In this document: positions 34,835 through 44,585 of the stretch, one piece after another
How the letters are laid out: each line of letters opens with the position of its first letter
How positions within the stretch are numbered: the stretch's first letter is position 1
Source of the DNA: Levilactobacillus namurensis
Lineage (GTDB): Bacteria; Bacillota; Bacilli; Lactobacillales; Lactobacillaceae
Reading direction: 5' to 3'
Assembly (NCBI RefSeq): GCF_032197885.1
Contig: NZ_CP134159.1
Span: forward strand, 2,542,001 to 2,606,000
Length of the DNA stretch: 64,000 nucleotides
Made by a program: the position numbers and the translations under genes
Notes under the pieces: generated by a model
Seen by the model: only the letters and a program-made list of their open reading frames with translations
Databases searched by the model: none
What the model was told of the DNA's origin: nothing

Positions 34835-35149
34835 ATGGCTTGGATCTGGTTAATCATTGCGGGCTTGTGTGAAATGATGGGCGTCACCTTCATGAACTGG
34901 GCCTTACACCGGCATACCTGGCAGCTCTGGACTGCCATGGTCGTGGCCTTTACCGGGAGCTTCGGCTGTTTGGAACTGGCCTTACAAACGCTGCCCATGG
35001 GTACGGCCTACGCCATCTGGACCGGCATCGGGGCCGCGGGCGGCGTGATCACGGGCATGTTGTTCTTCGGCGAATCGCGGGACTGGCGTAAGTTGCTCTG
35101 GGTCGTCGTGATTTTAAGTGCCACGGTGGGGTTGAAACTGATCGCCTAA
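34835..35149 (+). CDS. ykkD: Guanidinium exporter subunit (SMR family)
   Basis: A 104-residue partner SMR protein with four membrane helices. The membrane Glu is in IIAGLCEMMGVTFMN (about residue 13), and PMGTAYAIWTGIGAAGG is the family's helix III signature. It resembles Bacillus subtilis YkkD. AAGGAGG precedes the ATG within the end of ykkC. Paired SMR genes usually form a heterodimer with opposite orientation of the subunits. Confidence 0.9.
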   Translation: MAWIWLIIAGLCEMMGVTFMNWALHRHTWQLWTAMVVAFTGSFGCLELALQTLPMGTAYAIWTGIGAAGGVITGMLFFGESRDWRKLLWVVVILSATVGLKLIA

Positions 35150-35306
35150 TCGCTCACCTCGTCAAATCTGGGGTCGAAAATCCCCGCTAGACCCGGCTAA
35201 CGGTCTTTTCTTTTGATTTAAGAACCTTTAAAATGGACAAATGCGGTTCCATGACCGTTTAAATCAAACTAATCGCCGTTTTGGCTGAGTAAGAGAGTGC
35301 CTAAAA

Positions 35307-36926
35307 ATGAATAAGAAAATCATCTCCGGAACCTTCTGGCTGTCCTTCGGGAGCATCGTGTCGCGGATTCTGGGCGTCGTCTACCTGATTCCCTGGCTGT
35401 ACATGATTGGCTCGCCCTATCATCAGACCGCCGCGCAGGCCCTGTTCAACACCGCCTACACGCCCTACGCGCTGTTCATCTCGCTAGGGACGGCCGGGTT
35501 CCCCTCGGCGGTCGCCCGCCGCGTCGCCTACTTCAACGGGAAGGATGAGCCGGCCAACGCCCGGAGCGTCGCCAAGATTGGCTTCCTGGTCATGCTGGCC
35601 TCGGGGGTCTTGTGTGGGATCTTGCTCTACCTGCTGGCGCCCACCATCGCCCACTCCAGTCCCGTGGCGTCCCCCAACGATGCCATCATTGCCATCCGCA
35701 GCCTGGTCCCGGCCATCATCTTGATTCCATCGATGAGCGTCCTGCGGGGCTGGTTCCAGGGGAATTCTGACCTGAAACCCTACGGCCTGTCCCAACTCTG
35801 GGAACAGTTCATTCGCATCGTGACCATCCTGCTGGGGACCTACCTGATCATTGAGGTCTTCGGGAATAATTACAAATACGCCGTCTTCGTGAGTGTCTTC
35901 GCCGCCTTCATCGGGGCTGTAGCCAGTTACCTGTACCTGTTAAAACAACTGGGCGGCTACCGCACCCAAGCCCCGACCGCAGACGCAGCCGTCTCGCGGC
36001 GCGAACTCCTGCGGATGTTACGTATCGTGGTCTACGAGTCAATTCCATTTATCTTCGTGGGGTCCGGCATCTCGCTGTGCCAGCTCTTCGACCAACTGTT
36101 TTTCAAACAAATCATGCAGGGGGCCTTACACCTCTCCGCCATCAAGACCCAGTACGCCTACACCATCTTCTCGGCCAACCCCAACAAGATCACCACGGTG
36201 GTCATCTCGCTGGCCATGGCCATCTCGGAGACGTCGCTTCCGCTGATTTCCAGTAAAATCGCGAACCTGCGAGACAACCGCGCAGGAATCGAACAGGACA
36301 TCGAATCGAACCTCAACCTGATGACCTTCTTCCTGTTGCCGGCCGTACTGATGATTTGCGCCCTGGCGTTTCCGATTTACGGGGTCTTCTTCAACTTCGA
36401 CCGGCTGGGCGGCCATTACCTGATCTACAACGTCCTTCAGAGCTTTATCCTGGGGATGGCCATCAACGTATTGACGGTCATGCAGGCCTTACGGATGAGT
36501 AAGAAGGCGACTTGGATTCTCTTGGGCGGCTTGGTCATCAAGCTGGCGCTCCAGTACCCGCTGGTCTACTTCTGGCAAGGGTTGGGCGCCATCCTCGCGA
36601 CCAGTATCGCCTTTGGATTCGTGTTGCTGGCGAGTCTTCGCTTGATCCGCCACCACTACGCCTTGAACCTGACCAGTCTCAAGAAGACGGGCATCGTTAA
36701 CGCCCTGTTACTGGTCGTCATGGTGGTCTTGATCATTGCGACCCACGGCCTGTACCACCCCATGACGGGCATCACCAACAAGTTCGTGGCCATGGTCTAC
36801 GTGGCCGTCTGGGGCCTGATCTACCTGGGCATCTACCTGTTGTTGGCGAACCGTTCCGGCTTGACCCAGCAACTGTTCCATAAGAAGCTGGGCTACAAGT
36901 ACTTCCGGTACAAGCATTTCGGCTAA
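35307..36926 (+). CDS. MurJ/YtgP-like lipid flippase (MATE/MOP superfamily)
   Basis: A 539-residue polytopic membrane protein with about 14 hydrophobic segments. The N-terminus GTFWLSFGSIVSRILGVVYL fits polysaccharide exporters and MurJ-type flippases, as do GTAGFPSAVARRVA and VLRGWFQGNSDLKPYGLSQ. Length fits YtgP-like proteins of Bacilli, which move lipid II across the membrane. AAGAGAG precedes the ATG weakly. It is a single gene ending at a strong terminator. Transport of another lipid-linked sugar is possible, since no other polysaccharide genes adjoin. Confidence 0.85.
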   Translation: MNKKIISGTFWLSFGSIVSRILGVVYLIPWLYMIGSPYHQTAAQALFNTAYTPYALFISLGTAGFPSAVARRVAYFNGKDEPANARSVAKIGFLVMLASGVLCGILLYLLAPTIAHSSPVASPNDAIIAIRSLVPAIILIPSMSVLRGWFQGNSDLKPYGLSQLWEQFIRIVTILLGTYLIIEVFGNNYKYAVFVSVFAAFIGAVASYLYLLKQLGGYRTQAPTADAAVSRRELLRMLRIVVYESIPFIFVGSGISLCQLFDQLFFKQIMQGALHLSAIKTQYAYTIFSANPNKITTVVISLAMAISETSLPLISSKIANLRDNRAGIEQDIESNLNLMTFFLLPAVLMICALAFPIYGVFFNFDRLGGHYLIYNVLQSFILGMAINVLTVMQALRMSKKATWILLGGLVIKLALQYPLVYFWQGLGAILATSIAFGFVLLASLRLIRHHYALNLTSLKKTGIVNALLLVVMVVLIIATHGLYHPMTGITNKFVAMVYVAVWGLIYLGIYLLLANRSGLTQQLFHKKLGYKYFRYKHFG

Positions 36927-36943
36927 AAAATTGATTGTTTAAT

Positions 36944-36985
36944 TAAACCGGGCACTAGAAATTGTTGATTTCTAGTGCCCGGTTT
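36944..36985. terminator. Rho-independent terminator
   Basis: Near-perfect 18-bp stem AAACCGGGCACTAGAAAT/ATTTCTAGTGCCCGGTTT. Confidence 0.85.
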
Positions 36986-37019
36986 AGTGTCGTCATGGAA
37001 TCCCATTTTAATTTCCTGG

Positions 37020-37219
37020 TCATGTCTTCCCGTTCAAATGAGGCAGTGACTGCAATAATTTACCCAAATGCTCATTTTCCGACTTTTCGATGGTAAACAA
37101 AACCATACTTTCTTCTTCAATATGTGTAAGCATAAATCGAACTTGGTAGGTTCCAAGAAGATTTAAAAGTTCACTCAGTTTAGACGTTAGGACAACCCCA
37201 TCACCAGTCGTGAAAGTTG
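37020..37219 (-). pseudogene. Remnant of an unidentified gene (C-terminal part)
   Basis: On the minus strand a frame of about 65 codons is open from just after a TAG near 37220 to a TGA at 37020-37022. It has protein-like composition (for example VRFMLTHIEEESMVLFTIEK), unlike the neighbouring non-coding DNA, and is more AT-rich than the genes around it. It has no start codon with a ribosome binding site. Its upstream end runs into repeat copy 5. I do not recognise the family; it could also be chance. Confidence 0.35.
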
Positions 37220-37327
37220 ACTAGGGGAATGTCTTGGTCTTTCTTAGTCAAAGGTCCAGCTTCGAGACCGCTCTTTGGCTCGAAGTGATGCCCACAGTGT
37301 TTCAGTCCTGACTACCCGGTAAACCGC
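37180..37327 (+). repeat. Structured intergenic repeat, copy 5 (shortened)
   Basis: Outer arms are reduced to GTTAGGAC (37186-37193) and GTCCTGAC (37305-37312). First inner hairpin TTGACTA/TTAGTCAA, second CTTCGAG/CTCGAAG; the block TTCGAGACCGCTCTTTGG is identical to copy 4. Conserved ATGCCCAC and CCGGTAAA follow. Confidence 0.75.
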
Positions 37328-37388
37328 TGACCCACACTATTTTAACAATGTCCCGTCAACTCCCAGCATCCATGACCAGACCCACAAC

Positions 37389-37430
37389 GCCAAAACGGCC
37401 GGCACGCAAGGGAGCGCCGGTCGTTTTGGG
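37389..37430 (-). terminator. Rho-independent terminator of the histidine phosphatase gene
   Basis: Stem CCAAAACGGCCGGC/GCCGGTCGTTTTGG. Confidence 0.75.
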
Positions 37431-37452
37431 TGACTAATTCAATTAACTTGGG

Positions 37453-38286
37453 TTATTTTGCCAGCTTGGCACCCTTGTTCACGTAGTACAGGGAACCAAT
37501 CTTGCCGGAAACCGATAACTTATTGTTCTTGTACGTCAGCTTCGTCACTGAAGCGTTCTTCAGCGGCGTGCCTTTGTACTTCTTGGTCATACTTGCCAGG
37601 TATTCGTTGATCGACATCCCTGAGCTGACCACCAGGACGTTCCCGCCCCCGTGGCGCTTGGTGGTCTTGGCGATCTGCTTCAGTTCCTTAGCCATCCGCT
37701 TCTGAACTTGCTTGGAACTTTCGGCCCGGTCACCCTTGACCAGCTTAGTCTTTTGACTGTTCTGCTTGTCTAAGGTGTAGTAGGCGTCCTGTAACTTGGT
37801 CCAGTAAGCCTTCCCCTGCTTAGCCATCATCTCGTCACCGTTCTTGTAGCCGTATACACCGGCGATCAGGGCGTTATCCGTGGCGATACTGTCCCCTTCA
37901 AAGCTCCCGTAGCCGCCTTCGCGTAAGGCAGAAGAGATCTTGACTTTGACCTTGGCGTTACCGGAGTACTTCAACGCGTGCTTGGCCGTGACTTCCTGCC
38001 GAGTCAGGTTCCCTGCATAGGCGTACTTGAAGGTCTTCCCCTTTAACCCCCGGCCCAAATCGTTGGCGACCGCTAACCCGTTCTTAGTCAACGGGAAATC
38101 ACTCCAGCCTTGAACCCGGCCCATCACGTTACCCGTGGTTTCGCCGTGCCGCGTCAAGTAGATCGTCACGGGTTTCGTAGTGGTCTTCTTCTTGGCTTGG
38201 GCCGACGTGGTCCCGGATAAGGCGAACGCACCGGTCGCGATAAGCGCGATACTAAGGGTGGTCTTTAGGGTCTGTGCTAACTTCAT
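37453..38286 (-). CDS. Secreted histidine phosphatase superfamily protein with altered active site
   Basis: A 277-residue secreted protein. Signal peptide (hydrophobic LSIALIATGAFAL, cleavage near AQA-KK), then a phosphoglycerate-mutase-like domain. The nucleophile is in the RHG motif YLTRHGETTGN, followed by GWSDFPLTKNG and a Glu in LREGGYGSFEG. The second catalytic His, normally in V-S-H-G near the C-terminus, appears as VVSSGMS, so a Ser replaces it. The enzyme may be inactive or altered. AGGAGG lies upstream; the second of two close ATGs is chosen (38292 is the other). It is a single gene with a terminator. Confidence 0.8.
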   Translation of the reverse strand: MKLAQTLKTTLSIALIATGAFALSGTTSAQAKKKTTTKPVTIYLTRHGETTGNVMGRVQGWSDFPLTKNGLAVANDLGRGLKGKTFKYAYAGNLTRQEVTAKHALKYSGNAKVKVKISSALREGGYGSFEGDSIATDNALIAGVYGYKNGDEMMAKQGKAYWTKLQDAYYTLDKQNSQKTKLVKGDRAESSKQVQKRMAKELKQIAKTTKRHGGGNVLVVSSGMSINEYLASMTKKYKGTPLKNASVTKLTYKNNKLSVSGKIGSLYYVNKGAKLAK

Positions 38287-38292
38287 GAGCAT

Positions 38293-38555
38293 GATGCCTC
38301 CTATATGTAAGTTGTAAGTGGTCTAGTTTCAAAGCCATCTCACGTGAATCGTTTTATTGAGAACTGGAATCGCTTACAAATCTAAAAATACCACAACCTG
38401 TTTTGACCCGCAACCCCTATTTTAGTGAATTTTTAATTGGCTTCAGGATTTACGGTTAGTTTCAGAAAACAACCTACCTGCCGACCGCTTTCAAAATTGG
38501 TATAGCTAACATTTCAGCCTATAACTGGTGATTGGATTTCCCCCTCACGTTCGCT
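38293..38555. other. Intergenic region upstream of the histidine phosphatase gene
   Basis: AT-rich; nothing recognisable beyond a ribosome binding site at its left end. Confidence 0.4.
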
Positions 38556-38592
38556 ACAAAAAACCACCGGCAGGTTCTCCCACCGGTGGTGC
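38556..38592 (-). terminator. Rho-independent terminator of the GH65 operon
   Basis: Stem ACCACCGG/CCGGTGGT with UUUUUU on the minus transcript. Confidence 0.85.
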
Positions 38593-38638
38593 TTGCCCAC
38601 ATCGTCAACCGATCTAGGGTTGCGCTGCAGGTTTCACT

Positions 38639-40827
38639 TTAGTTCTTCGTCACCGCAATCAAAGATTCCGGTCGGCCGTTGACGCTTACGTGCACACTAG
38701 GCCCGCTGATTAAGCGCACCCGCGTCACATCGGCCGCTAAGTCAACTTCCAAGACACTCTTGCCCACCGTTAAGCGGTAGGACAGCGCCGTCAGCTCCTG
38801 GGGCAAATGGTTGGTCACGTGGACCACGCCAGCTTGGACATGGAAACCGGAGAACCCCGCCACTAACGCTAACCAGCTGCCGCCCAGATTGGCCAAATGC
38901 AGGCCATCGGCGGTATTGCCTTGGAGGTTGACCAGGTCCATCCGCGCCGTATCCATGAAGTAGCGGTAGGCCTTCTCGGTGTCTCCCAACCGGGCCGCCA
39001 AGATGCTAAAGGTCGACCGCGATAGCGATGAATCGTGAGTAGTGACGCCTTCGTAATAGGTGTACTCGCGTTTCAACTGTTCCGGGTCCAGGTCGTCCGG
39101 GAACAGGTAGTCCGCCAACATGGTATCCGCCTGCTTGGCGACCTGATAGCGGTAGATGGTCAACGGGTGGTAGTGCAACAGCAACGGGAAGTTATCCGGT
39201 GTCATCCGGTCGGCTGGCCAGTGCGGCTTACTGAGGAAGCTGTCGTCCTGCGCATTGATCTTATAGTCTTGACTGTAAGGCAGGTAGATGTGCGCCGCTA
39301 AGTCCCGGAAATGTGCTAGGTCCGCCGGCGTCACATGCAGGTCCATCAAGCGTTCCGGGTCATGCTTGGCCAGGTCGTCCGCTAACTGGACCACCAGCTC
39401 CAAGTTGTGTTTGGCCATCCGATTGGTGTAGTAGTTGTTGTTGACCAACGCCGTGTATTCGTCGGGCCCCGTGACGGTCAAGAATTCGAAGCGCCGGAGG
39501 TCCCCCACCTGGTGCCAAGTGCCGAAATCGGCCCAGAACCGCGCCGTCTCCAGGACCATCTCGAACCCACACTGGGCGATAAAGTCCCAGTCGCCGGTCA
39601 CGTCGTAGTACTTGCCCACCGCGTAGGCTATGTCGGCGTCAATATGGTACTGCGCCGTTCCGGCCGGATAGTAGGCCGAGGCTTCCTGCCCGTTGATGGT
39701 CCGCCAAGCGAACAGCGCGCCGTGTTCGACCCCCATCTGGCGAGCCCGTTCCCGCGCCTGCGGCAGGACCTGGTAGCGGTACTGCAACAGCTGCCGGGCC
39801 ATCTGCGGATGGGTATAGATGAAGTAGGGCAACATGAACATTTCAGTATCCCAGAAGTAATGCCCTTCGTACCCCGAACCACTCAGGCCCTTCGCCGGGA
39901 TATTGGTTCGGCCGTCCCGCCCCGCGGACTGATTCAGCTGAAAGACGTTATAGTGAATGGCCAGGTCCAGGGACGGGTTGCCCCCCACCCGGACTTCACC
40001 GTGTCGCCAGACCTTTTGCCAGAAGCGCTGGTTATCGTCAGCCAGCTCCTCGAGGGAACTATCTAGCGCCGGGGTCACTGGGTCGATGGTGTTGAACTCA
40101 CTGACCGCGCCCACGTAGGCCTGGTAGTCCAGCACGTGCGGCTGGTTGTCGCTGAGGTCGACCCGGTAGTTCAACAGCGTCCCCCCCGGCGTATTCATCC
40201 GCAGGTAGAGGGTCACCGCCAGTTGGGATTGCTTGGTCTGAATCTGGTACCGCTGAAGGTTCGGGGCTGTAAACGCGGTCTTGCAGTTCGGCAGGCCCGC
40301 CATCCGGGTCTTCCGCGGGTCGGCCGAGGCAATGGCTTCGGCCGCGGCCGGGACTGCGATGGACTTGCTGACCACCAGCGGGCCCGCGTAGTTGTCCGCG
40401 GACAAGGTGTACCGCACCGCCCAGAAGTCGTCGCGATCCTGACCAATCAGGGAGTCGACCGTGATTTGGATGGTCTCCCCCTGTTGTGACCTGGCCTGAT
40501 ACTGTTCCGTCAGTTTCCCCGTGGTCAGGTTCAGGTCCGCCGCGAGTCGTTTGCTAGCCGTGAACAAGTGCCCGTTAACCGTGGTGATGGTCAGGTGCCG
40601 CAAGTCCGCCAGGTTCACGATGGTCTGGTGCTGCTTCGCGTACCCCAAGTAATGGGTGCGGTTTCATAAAAGCCGTTGATCAACGTCCCGCTAATCGGGT
40701 TGCCGCTGATGGGATCCGTGGCCCGGACGCCGAAATGGCCGTTGGCTAACGAGAAGATGGTCTCCAGATACTCCGGCCGGTCGCTACCCACGTCCCGTAA
40801 GGTCAAATGATAATCCTGTGTCGTCAA
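38639..40827 (-). pseudogene. GH65 disaccharide phosphorylase (maltose phosphorylase-like), frameshifted
   Basis: Two frames together give a near-complete GH65 phosphorylase. The first (TTG start at 40827, GGGGAGG upstream) covers the N-terminal ~60 residues up to GFYETAPIT, then runs out of frame. The second continues from LGYAKQHQTI to the end at 38639. About five residues expected between these points (around a YGE motif in relatives) are missing, so a deletion of 3n+1 bases is the likely cause. The rest looks intact: GYEGHYFWDTEMFMLPY, TGPDEYTALVNNNYYTNRMA, and an AKQAD block. Active relatives split maltose or similar disaccharides with phosphate. It is the last gene of a cre-controlled operon. 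Confidence 0.85.
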
Positions 40828-40856
40828 AATAATTCCTCCCCTATGCCTGCAAAATT

Positions 40857-41853
40857 TTAAAGTGACTGCGCCGCCATCTTCAAGGCATCCTGGACCGCCG
40901 GAACGTTACCGGTAAAGTTCAAAAACGCGTGGCTCATGCCGCCGTAGCGAATATAGCGGGCGTCCTGATTCGCGGAGCCCACCTGGCGAATAAAGGCCTC
41001 GGCCTGGAGCCGAAACGGATCGAACTCTCCAATCAACACGGTGGTCTTCTTGAAGTTGTGCGGGTCCGCCAAGAGCGGCGACAGGAGTGGCGCCTTGAAG
41101 TCGACCGCTTGGCCGTTGACGTAGTAGTCGCTCATGATCTCGTCTAATTGTTCAAAGAGTTGGTAGGATCGGTGTAACGCGGGGCGCTGGCTCGCGACCA
41201 CGTCAATCTGACGGTCGTTCCAGAGATCCCCTTGATAGTCGGACCCCTGAATCACGGTGGGGTAGAACAGGATGTGGCTGGCAATCTCGCAGATGCCCAT
41301 CGACCGGCACAGCTGGCTCACGGCCAAGGCAATCGAGGCCCCCGCCGAGTCCCCGCTGACCGAGATCTGGGCGTAGGTCGCTTTCAAATCGGCGATGACC
41401 GCCAACCCGTCCAAGATCCCCGCCGGATACGGTTGTTCGGGTGCTAAGGCGTAATCGACGTTATAGACCACGCAGTTGGCCTGTTCCGCCATGAAAATAC
41501 ACCAAAGCGTGGTCTGCGTTCAAGTGATCCATCCGGGCGATTCGAATCACCCGCACCCGCCGGTTCATGGCCACAATCTGACGCATCTGAATCTTCATGT
41601 CAGTTGTGGTCAGGTCCCGCTGCCCGGAGGTTTCCGTCCCCTGCCGTAAACTGGTCAGGTCGGTGTCCAGGTGCGGATTCTCCGGAAGATCTTTCACGGT
41701 CTCCCAGATTAACGGCTCGTAGGTGTGCGGCGTCACCCGCTCCTTGAACCAGCTGGTCACCCCGTTTTGAACCTGATGCGCCGTCAAGTGTGCCAAGCGC
41801 GTCAGCTCATCTTGATAGTCCGTCGACCGTTTGGTTGTCGTGTCATTTAACAT
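40857..41853 (-). pseudogene. Alpha/beta hydrolase (HSL-type esterase), frameshifted
   Basis: The N-terminal frame (ATG at 41853, GGGGAGG upstream) runs to ALVYFHGG, where the oxyanion loop of hormone-sensitive-lipase-type esterases begins, and then leaves frame. The second frame resumes at AEQANCVVYNVDYALAPEQPYPAG and contains the nucleophile GDSAG and the downstream Asp (GEFDPFR) and His (GGMSHAFL). About 15-20 residues that normally follow HGG are absent, so a deletion of 3n+2 bases is the likely cause. It is the third gene of the operon with a GPH transporter, another hydrolase and the GH65 phosphorylase. Confidence 0.85.
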
Positions 41854-41918
41854 GGTATCGTCCTCCCCATAACTCAAGTGATTGCGCCGTTATCCGTCGG
41901 TCGCGCGTTACCGCAAGT

Positions 41919-42782
41919 TCATTGATTCCGCCAAAATGCGGTCAGGTTCCAGACCTGGTCCAGCCAGTCTAGCTCATCGGCGAACCAGTGGGCGACCGTG
42001 GGTTGGACGAAGGCCGCCCCGAACGTCGCATCGGCCGCGTCGTAGCTCTTGGGAAACGCCGTGAAGGCGCGAGCCAGCGATAACCCGTGAGGCCCCGTCG
42101 CGTAGATGGTACTCTGGACAGAAACACCCGCCGCCCGTAAGGCCTGGATATAGTGCTGGGCGTTGGTGACCGGCACCAGCTCATCCGTCTGGGTCGCCCA
42201 GATAAAGGTCGGCGGGTTGGCCGCCGTGACCAGCTGGTCTGCTTCATGGTAGGGCCATTCCCCGGCAATCGCTTCTCGTTCGGGAGCCGTGCTAGGCCAG
42301 CCCAGGCGTAACCCGATTACCGGGTACGCTAGCGCTAAGGCGTTGACTTTCAACTGATCCGACGCAACCCCCAAGGTCTGGGTCAGAAACGGCGCCGACC
42401 AGTGATCCGCATAGAGGGCGGCCAGGTAACCCCCGGCCGAGAAGCCCGCCAGGATAAAGTGGTCAGGCGACAGATGATCGGCGACCGCCCGGGCCCGGAA
42501 GTAAGCCACCACCGTCCCTAACTGGTACAGGGCCGTGGGCAATACTGGGGGTTGGTCGGCTAACCGGTAATCCACCACCACCGCCGCAAATCCTTGGGCC
42601 AGATAATTTAACGCAATAATTTCGCTTTCCCGTTGCGAGTAGAAGGTAAAGCCACCGCCCGGCAAGATGATCGCCAAGGGCCGCTTCTGAATCACGTGCA
42701 GATCCGCAATCGGGTCCGGTTGATAATAGGTTACCGTCACCCGGTAATCGCCCGCACCCAACGTCCGTTTAGAGACCTTCAT
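41919..42782 (-). CDS. Alpha/beta hydrolase, acetylxylan/feruloyl esterase-like
   Basis: A 287-residue cytoplasmic hydrolase with an intact triad pattern. The oxyanion loop is LPGGGFTFYS, the nucleophile is in LAGFSAGGYLAALYADH, the Asp is in ATQTDELVP and the His in GPHGLSLA. This arrangement is that of BD-FAE/Aes-like esterases acting on acylated sugars. The start lies 14 bases inside the end of the transporter gene, with GAGGAG 10 bases upstream. In the operon with a GPH symporter and a GH65 phosphorylase, it probably deacylated an imported oligosaccharide. That is inference. Confidence 0.8.
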   Translation of the reverse strand: MKVSKRTLGAGDYRVTVTYYQPDPIADLHVIQKRPLAIILPGGGFTFYSQRESEIIALNYLAQGFAAVVVDYRLADQPPVLPTALYQLGTVVAYFRARAVADHLSPDHFILAGFSAGGYLAALYADHWSAPFLTQTLGVASDQLKVNALALAYPVIGLRLGWPSTAPEREAIAGEWPYHEADQLVTAANPPTFIWATQTDELVPVTNAQHYIQALRAAGVSVQSTIYATGPHGLSLARAFTAFPKSYDAADATFGAAFVQPTVAHWFADELDWLDQVWNLTAFWRNQ

Positions 42783-44202
42783 CGCTATTCAACTCCTCAT
42801 CGTCAGTCACCGGCGCAACTTCCGCGGCGACCTGTTCCGCTTTTGCGGCCTTCATCGAGGCGGCCACTTGGTCTTCATCCAGCTTGTAGAAGAGTAGGAT
42901 GCCGGCAATCGCTAGGGATAAGATTACCGGAACCCAGATGAAACTGATGGAGATGGCCGCGTTGGCCGTGGCACTCTGAACCTTGGCCGTGGCTTGGAAC
43001 CCGCCCCAGGACAAGATCCAGCCGGACAAGAAGCCCCCCAGGCCCATGCCCAGCTTGGCCCCTACCATGGGGACCGAGGACAGGATGCCGGGTTCATCGA
43101 TTTTGAGCGCCAACCGTGAATACTCAACGGTATCGGCGATCATCACGAAGGAAATGGAGAACGCCGCCCCCATAGCGATCGTCGCAATCACGGTCCCGGC
43201 AAACAGGAAGACCAGGTTCCCCGAACTCAGCCCCAGTGGCATGATGGCTTCACCGATGGCAAAGGTGACCAGGGACACCATCATCACGTTGCGGTGCTTC
43301 ATGACCTTACTCAAGAACGGCACGGAGAGGTTCCCGATGACGGCCACGATAATCAGCCCGTTGAACAGGCCAATCATGTCCGTCCGCCGGTAGACGTAGG
43401 TCAGGTAGTAGACCGCCGTTTGCATCCGGATGACCCAGAAGGTCTGTAACAGGATGAAGCCCAGACTTAGAATCACCCACGGCTTGTTCTTCACGGCCCC
43501 TTTCAGAGATTCCCCCACGGAGAGGTGGCTCTTGATGCCGTTCGCATCATCGGTCTGTTGGGTGGTCTCGACAGCGTTGTGTTCCCGCAAATTCAGGAAG
43601 GCGCCGAAGAACAGCAGCATGATCACGGCCCCAATAATCACGGCCCAGATCGTCCAGCCTAGCTTGGTGTTGCCCCCGCCTAACTTAGCGACCATCGGTA
43701 AGGAGATGGCCCCGATCACGGCGGTCCCGATGTTGGTCATGACCATCCGGGCACTGGCGAGGTTGGTTCGCTCGTCCGGGTCTGACGTCAGACTCGGCAG
43801 AATCGCCGTGATGGGCGTATTGGCTCCGGAGTAGACCAGGCTGAACAAGGTGTAGACCACGGAGATCCAGGCCAGTTGGAAGGCCCGGTTCCCGCCGAAC
43901 GACGGGTTAAAGAATAATAGCATGGTCAATAGGCCCAAAGGCACCCCGAACCACAGGAAGTAGGGTCGGGACTTGCCGTACTTTGAATGTGTGTGGTCGA
44001 TCAGGTAGCCGTAGACCACGCCGTCGAACGCATCGATCACCCGGACCACCAAGAACAGGGTCCCCACGAACGCGGGCGAGATTCCCAGAACCGTGGTGTA
44101 GTAGAACAGAAGGTATAGCCCAACGATTTGCCAAATCAGGTTCCCGGCCATATCTGTGGCCCCGTAGAACCCCCGTTGTTTCCATAATTGCCATTTACTC
44201 AT
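42769..44202 (-). CDS. GPH family sugar:cation symporter
   Basis: A 477-residue, 12-helix transporter of the glycoside-pentoside-hexuronide family. N-terminal GFYGATDMAGNLIWQIVG, the RVIDAFDGVVYGYLIDHT block, the KYGKSRPYFLW loop (K-x-G-x-R-R/P) and a GHR-like MKHRNVMM loop fit the family. The acidic, charged C-terminus (DDEELNSDEGL) is cytoplasmic and carries no PTS EIIA domain. GGAGG precedes the ATG. It is the first gene of a cre-controlled operon with two hydrolases and a GH65 phosphorylase. The sugar is probably a di- or oligosaccharide. Confidence 0.88.
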   Translation of the reverse strand: MSKWQLWKQRGFYGATDMAGNLIWQIVGLYLLFYYTTVLGISPAFVGTLFLVVRVIDAFDGVVYGYLIDHTHSKYGKSRPYFLWFGVPLGLLTMLLFFNPSFGGNRAFQLAWISVVYTLFSLVYSGANTPITAILPSLTSDPDERTNLASARMVMTNIGTAVIGAISLPMVAKLGGGNTKLGWTIWAVIIGAVIMLLFFGAFLNLREHNAVETTQQTDDANGIKSHLSVGESLKGAVKNKPWVILSLGFILLQTFWVIRMQTAVYYLTYVYRRTDMIGLFNGLIIVAVIGNLSVPFLSKVMKHRNVMMVSLVTFAIGEAIMPLGLSSGNLVFLFAGTVIATIAMGAAFSISFVMIADTVEYSRLALKIDEPGILSSVPMVGAKLGMGLGGFLSGWILSWGGFQATAKVQSATANAAISISFIWVPVILSLAIAGILLFYKLDEDQVAASMKAAKAEQVAAEVAPVTDDEELNSDEGL

Positions 44203-44495
44203 GAAATTTCCCTCCTCCTTAAGAGTGAATCAGGTCTGTCTTAATAATCTTGTTTTTGTAATCGTTTTCATATTGCTAGCATACTGGTTGCGCCGCTAAA
44301 CCGTAATCCCGCTTTTTGACTATCGACTTACCTTTTCTAACGCTCTTATCTATTTAACCTAATTTCTACGAAACCTTCAATAAATGGCGTCTCACCGGGA
44401 TAAGTTATTGTTGGTGCTTAACTAACCTGTGACGCTCCCGGGATTCTGGTCAACCGTTCGGGGTTAAAAACGCTACCGCCATCGCTGGCCATACG
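44203..44495. other. Upstream region of the GPH transporter operon
   Basis: Holds a perfect cre site; otherwise no feature is visible. Confidence 0.45.
44257..44270. promoter_or_regulatory. cre site upstream of the GPH transporter operon
   Basis: TGTAATCGTTTTCA matches the CcpA consensus TGWNANCGNTNWCA at all positions, about 55 bp upstream of the start codon. Confidence 0.75.
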
Positions 44496-44537
44496 AAAAC
44501 GGGCCACCCCACCATCCTCGGCGGAGTGACCCGTTTT
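44496..44537 (-). terminator. Rho-independent terminator of the secreted matrixin gene
   Basis: Stem AAAACGGG/CCCGTTTT extended by imperfect pairing, with flanking A and T runs. Confidence 0.6.
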
Positions 44538-44585
44538 AATTTTGACTTAACCTGAAAGCCACCTGGACTTAACCCGGACGACTGC

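Noticed and set aside
39407..40066. 219-codon plus-strand frame inside the GH65 gene
   Set aside because: Shadow of a high-GC coding region; the minus strand carries clear GH65 motifs.
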